A stretch of DNA of 64,000 bases. Origin: Pisaster brevispinus. Lineage: Eukaryota; Echinodermata; Asteroidea; Forcipulatida; Asteriidae. Where the stretch lies: assembly GCA_023634235.1 (NCBI GenBank), contig JAMKCF010000011.1, positions 4,358,001 through 4,422,000 on the forward strand, read 5' to 3'. Below the pieces are notes generated by a model, which was given only the letters and a program-made list of their open reading frames with translations, searched no databases and had not been told where the DNA came from. A program made the translations under genes and the position numbers. Shown here piece after piece: positions 62,093 through 64,000 of this stretch. Numbering within the stretch: position 1 is the first letter of the stretch; the number at the start of each line of letters is the position of its first letter.

Positions 62093-64000
62093 GTAAGTCT
62101 ACAGTGAAATTTGTTCAGTTTAGTATTCAAAGGGTCTGTAGCAATGATACTCATGGCGACGTGAGTTCAAACATTTCTTTTCCATTTTTTCTCCTTTTTT
62201 TCCCTTGAATTAAACAATTTCAAGTCAGTGGTTTTTTTTTCATAATGGAATCTATTCTAAAATCCAAGGACACCAATTTCCTTGGTAATGGACATTTCTT
62301 TATACAATTCAAATATCCTGTCACTTTGTGTTTTGTTAAAAAGTCATCTCTCAAGTCCCATTAAGCACTGCTGGCTATTGTGTTCTCTTTTTCATTCATT
62401 CCGCTGTTGTTATTTTTCTTATGCTCTTAAAAATACTGGATTGTCTTTGGCTGAGAAAAGTAAACATCAAGACGTTGTTCTTTATATCCAATCAAAATAA
62501 AAGAAACCGGAAAAATAACCGATGGGGTCATCATTGCAAAGAAGAAATGGCGCCAGTGGCATCAAGTCTAAAGGATGAATAAGGTGTAAAGTTACAAGGA
62601 TGTCAGAGTGTTGATATTATGAAGAGTGACCCCTGGTTTATTGTATGGTATATAACTGGGTCAGTCTGGGTTAAGGTTCCCGTTTGGTTACTATTCATGT
62701 AGACTTTTTTGGTTAAAAATTGTAATCTCGGGAGTGGGACTCACCCTGGTGCTTAAGAATGACAAGTACAAGAAGGTAAACACATTTCTGCAAATTCTAC
62801 AAACCCTGGTTCCATTCCAAAGATCCATTATTTGGTAATTTTCCGTCTACAACTTACTTAGTTTAGCCTTCGGACCACAGTTGACCAAGAACACTGTAAA
62901 GCATATTTGAAAAGGAAACAAAGTTCACAATATGTTTGGATTTCAGTGCCTGCCTGCAGTGTTGTTGTTTTCAAGGATAGCTCTTTATGGTCTTCCCATA
63001 ATGCTGTAGCTTTCAAGTACCTCTTTAACCTAAAAAAAAAAGGACTATCCCTGGTACTTGAACTGCACCCAAAGTCCAACAAGTAATTAAACAATCCTGC
63101 CCCTCCTACAAATACTTCTGAATCTAGAGAGTCTAATGTTCATTCTGTATTATCAGAAATGATTGAACATTTTGGCTTGTAAAGGTTCAGTGCCATCCGG
63201 GTACAAAACAAGACTTTATTTCTCACAACCCACCCTTCCACCTGGATGTTCAGCAGGGATCATCAATATAATTGCGCAAGTAAACATTGACTGTAAACCA
63301 ACACACTGGCCTTATCTATTGACCTAAGAGATACTGGTATCAGAGTTTAGCCTGCTGAGGTTTTTTCCCCCTAAGAGATGATATGAGTGTTCACTGTTAA
63401 GACTCAACCTGTAGGTTGCAGCAAACAGCATTTAGGATCCATTGTGTAACACATTGGCCTTTGTACATCACATTCATAACATGTAAATATTGTTCAATAT
63501 GAGACTACTAAAATCTGAACACCAGAGGTTTGCGTGATACGACCCCTGAGATAAGAGCTAACGAGCTTGGCAAATTTGTTGTCTGAATGCCACAAGTGTT
63601 TCTATTGACTACTACACTGGAATATGAACTAACTTTATGCGATAAGAGTAATAGACTTGTTGGGCATGGGAGGGCGCCACATACTCGTTACATCTTTCTG
63701 TACCGCTACCTCGTACCTACTCTGAATGACTGCACGTTTATAGATCTAGTACACGACTTGCTCTTCGTGTATCTCTTGAGCCTAGATGTAGGCCTATAAA
63801 GTTATTTTTAAAGGCCATTGTGTAAGGAGTGAAGAGGATTCAGGAAACGCTATGTGAAAGGAATGTATAGATGAAAAAAAGAAGAAGAGAAAATAGCACC
63901 GAGCCATGTGGTGTTTTTGTGCAAATAAACATTGATTCACTGACTGTCATGTGGGCCAACTTTTTAAGATTTCGGGATGACATATTTATCTGTCATCATT
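62093..64000. other. EPB41L4A intron 4 (start)
   Basis: Follows donor GTAAGT at 62093. The next FERM exon was not found before the window ends. Confidence 0.6.

Overview
This is a eukaryotic window, most likely from an echinoderm and perhaps a sea star. The organism call is inference: it rests on deuterostome-like protein sequence, AT-rich DNA with long introns, and dense small inverted-repeat elements and tRNA-derived SINEs. Nothing looks bacterial: there are no operons and no long uninterrupted ORFs, and the coding sequence is split by canonical GT-AG introns.

Two real genes were recognised. On the minus strand, 19627-46997, is SCAPER (S-phase cyclin A-associated protein in the ER). I rebuilt 27 exons with matching splice phases, about 1,491 codons, missing only the last C-terminal exon(s). 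There is also one extra exon candidate (39574-39672) that looks like a diverged duplicate of the neighbouring exon. On the plus strand, starting at 49154, is EPB41L4A (band 4.1-like 4A / NBL4). Four N-terminal FERM-domain exons are visible and the gene runs off the right edge. The genes are head to head, with about 2.1 kb between start codons. That gap holds a 360-bp foldback element, a GC-rich hexamer array and a CpG-rich patch.

Layout: 1-19.6 kb has no recognisable exon. It lies downstream of the last SCAPER exon seen and holds transposon remnants plus a few more GC-rich stretches that could be regulatory. 19.6-47.0 kb is SCAPER, its introns packed with repeats: a 41-bp minisatellite, a 39-bp minisatellite, a 95-bp tandem duplication that copies a splice acceptor, SINEs and several MITE families with target-site duplications. 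47.0-49.15 kb is the shared 5' region. 49.15-64 kb is EPB41L4A, mostly a 9.6-kb first intron.

Most interesting: (1) the duplicated, phase-compatible SCAPER exon; (2) the array of copied 3' splice sites beside the exon at 25330-25453; (3) paired elements with a tRNA-Asn(GTT)-like core inside terminal inverted repeats; (4) the foldback element between the two divergent genes; and (5) the possibility, from the published ancient Islet-Scaper linkage, that the SCAPER introns and the exon-free 19.6 kb are a regulatory domain. No previously undescribed enzyme or defence-type system is visible.
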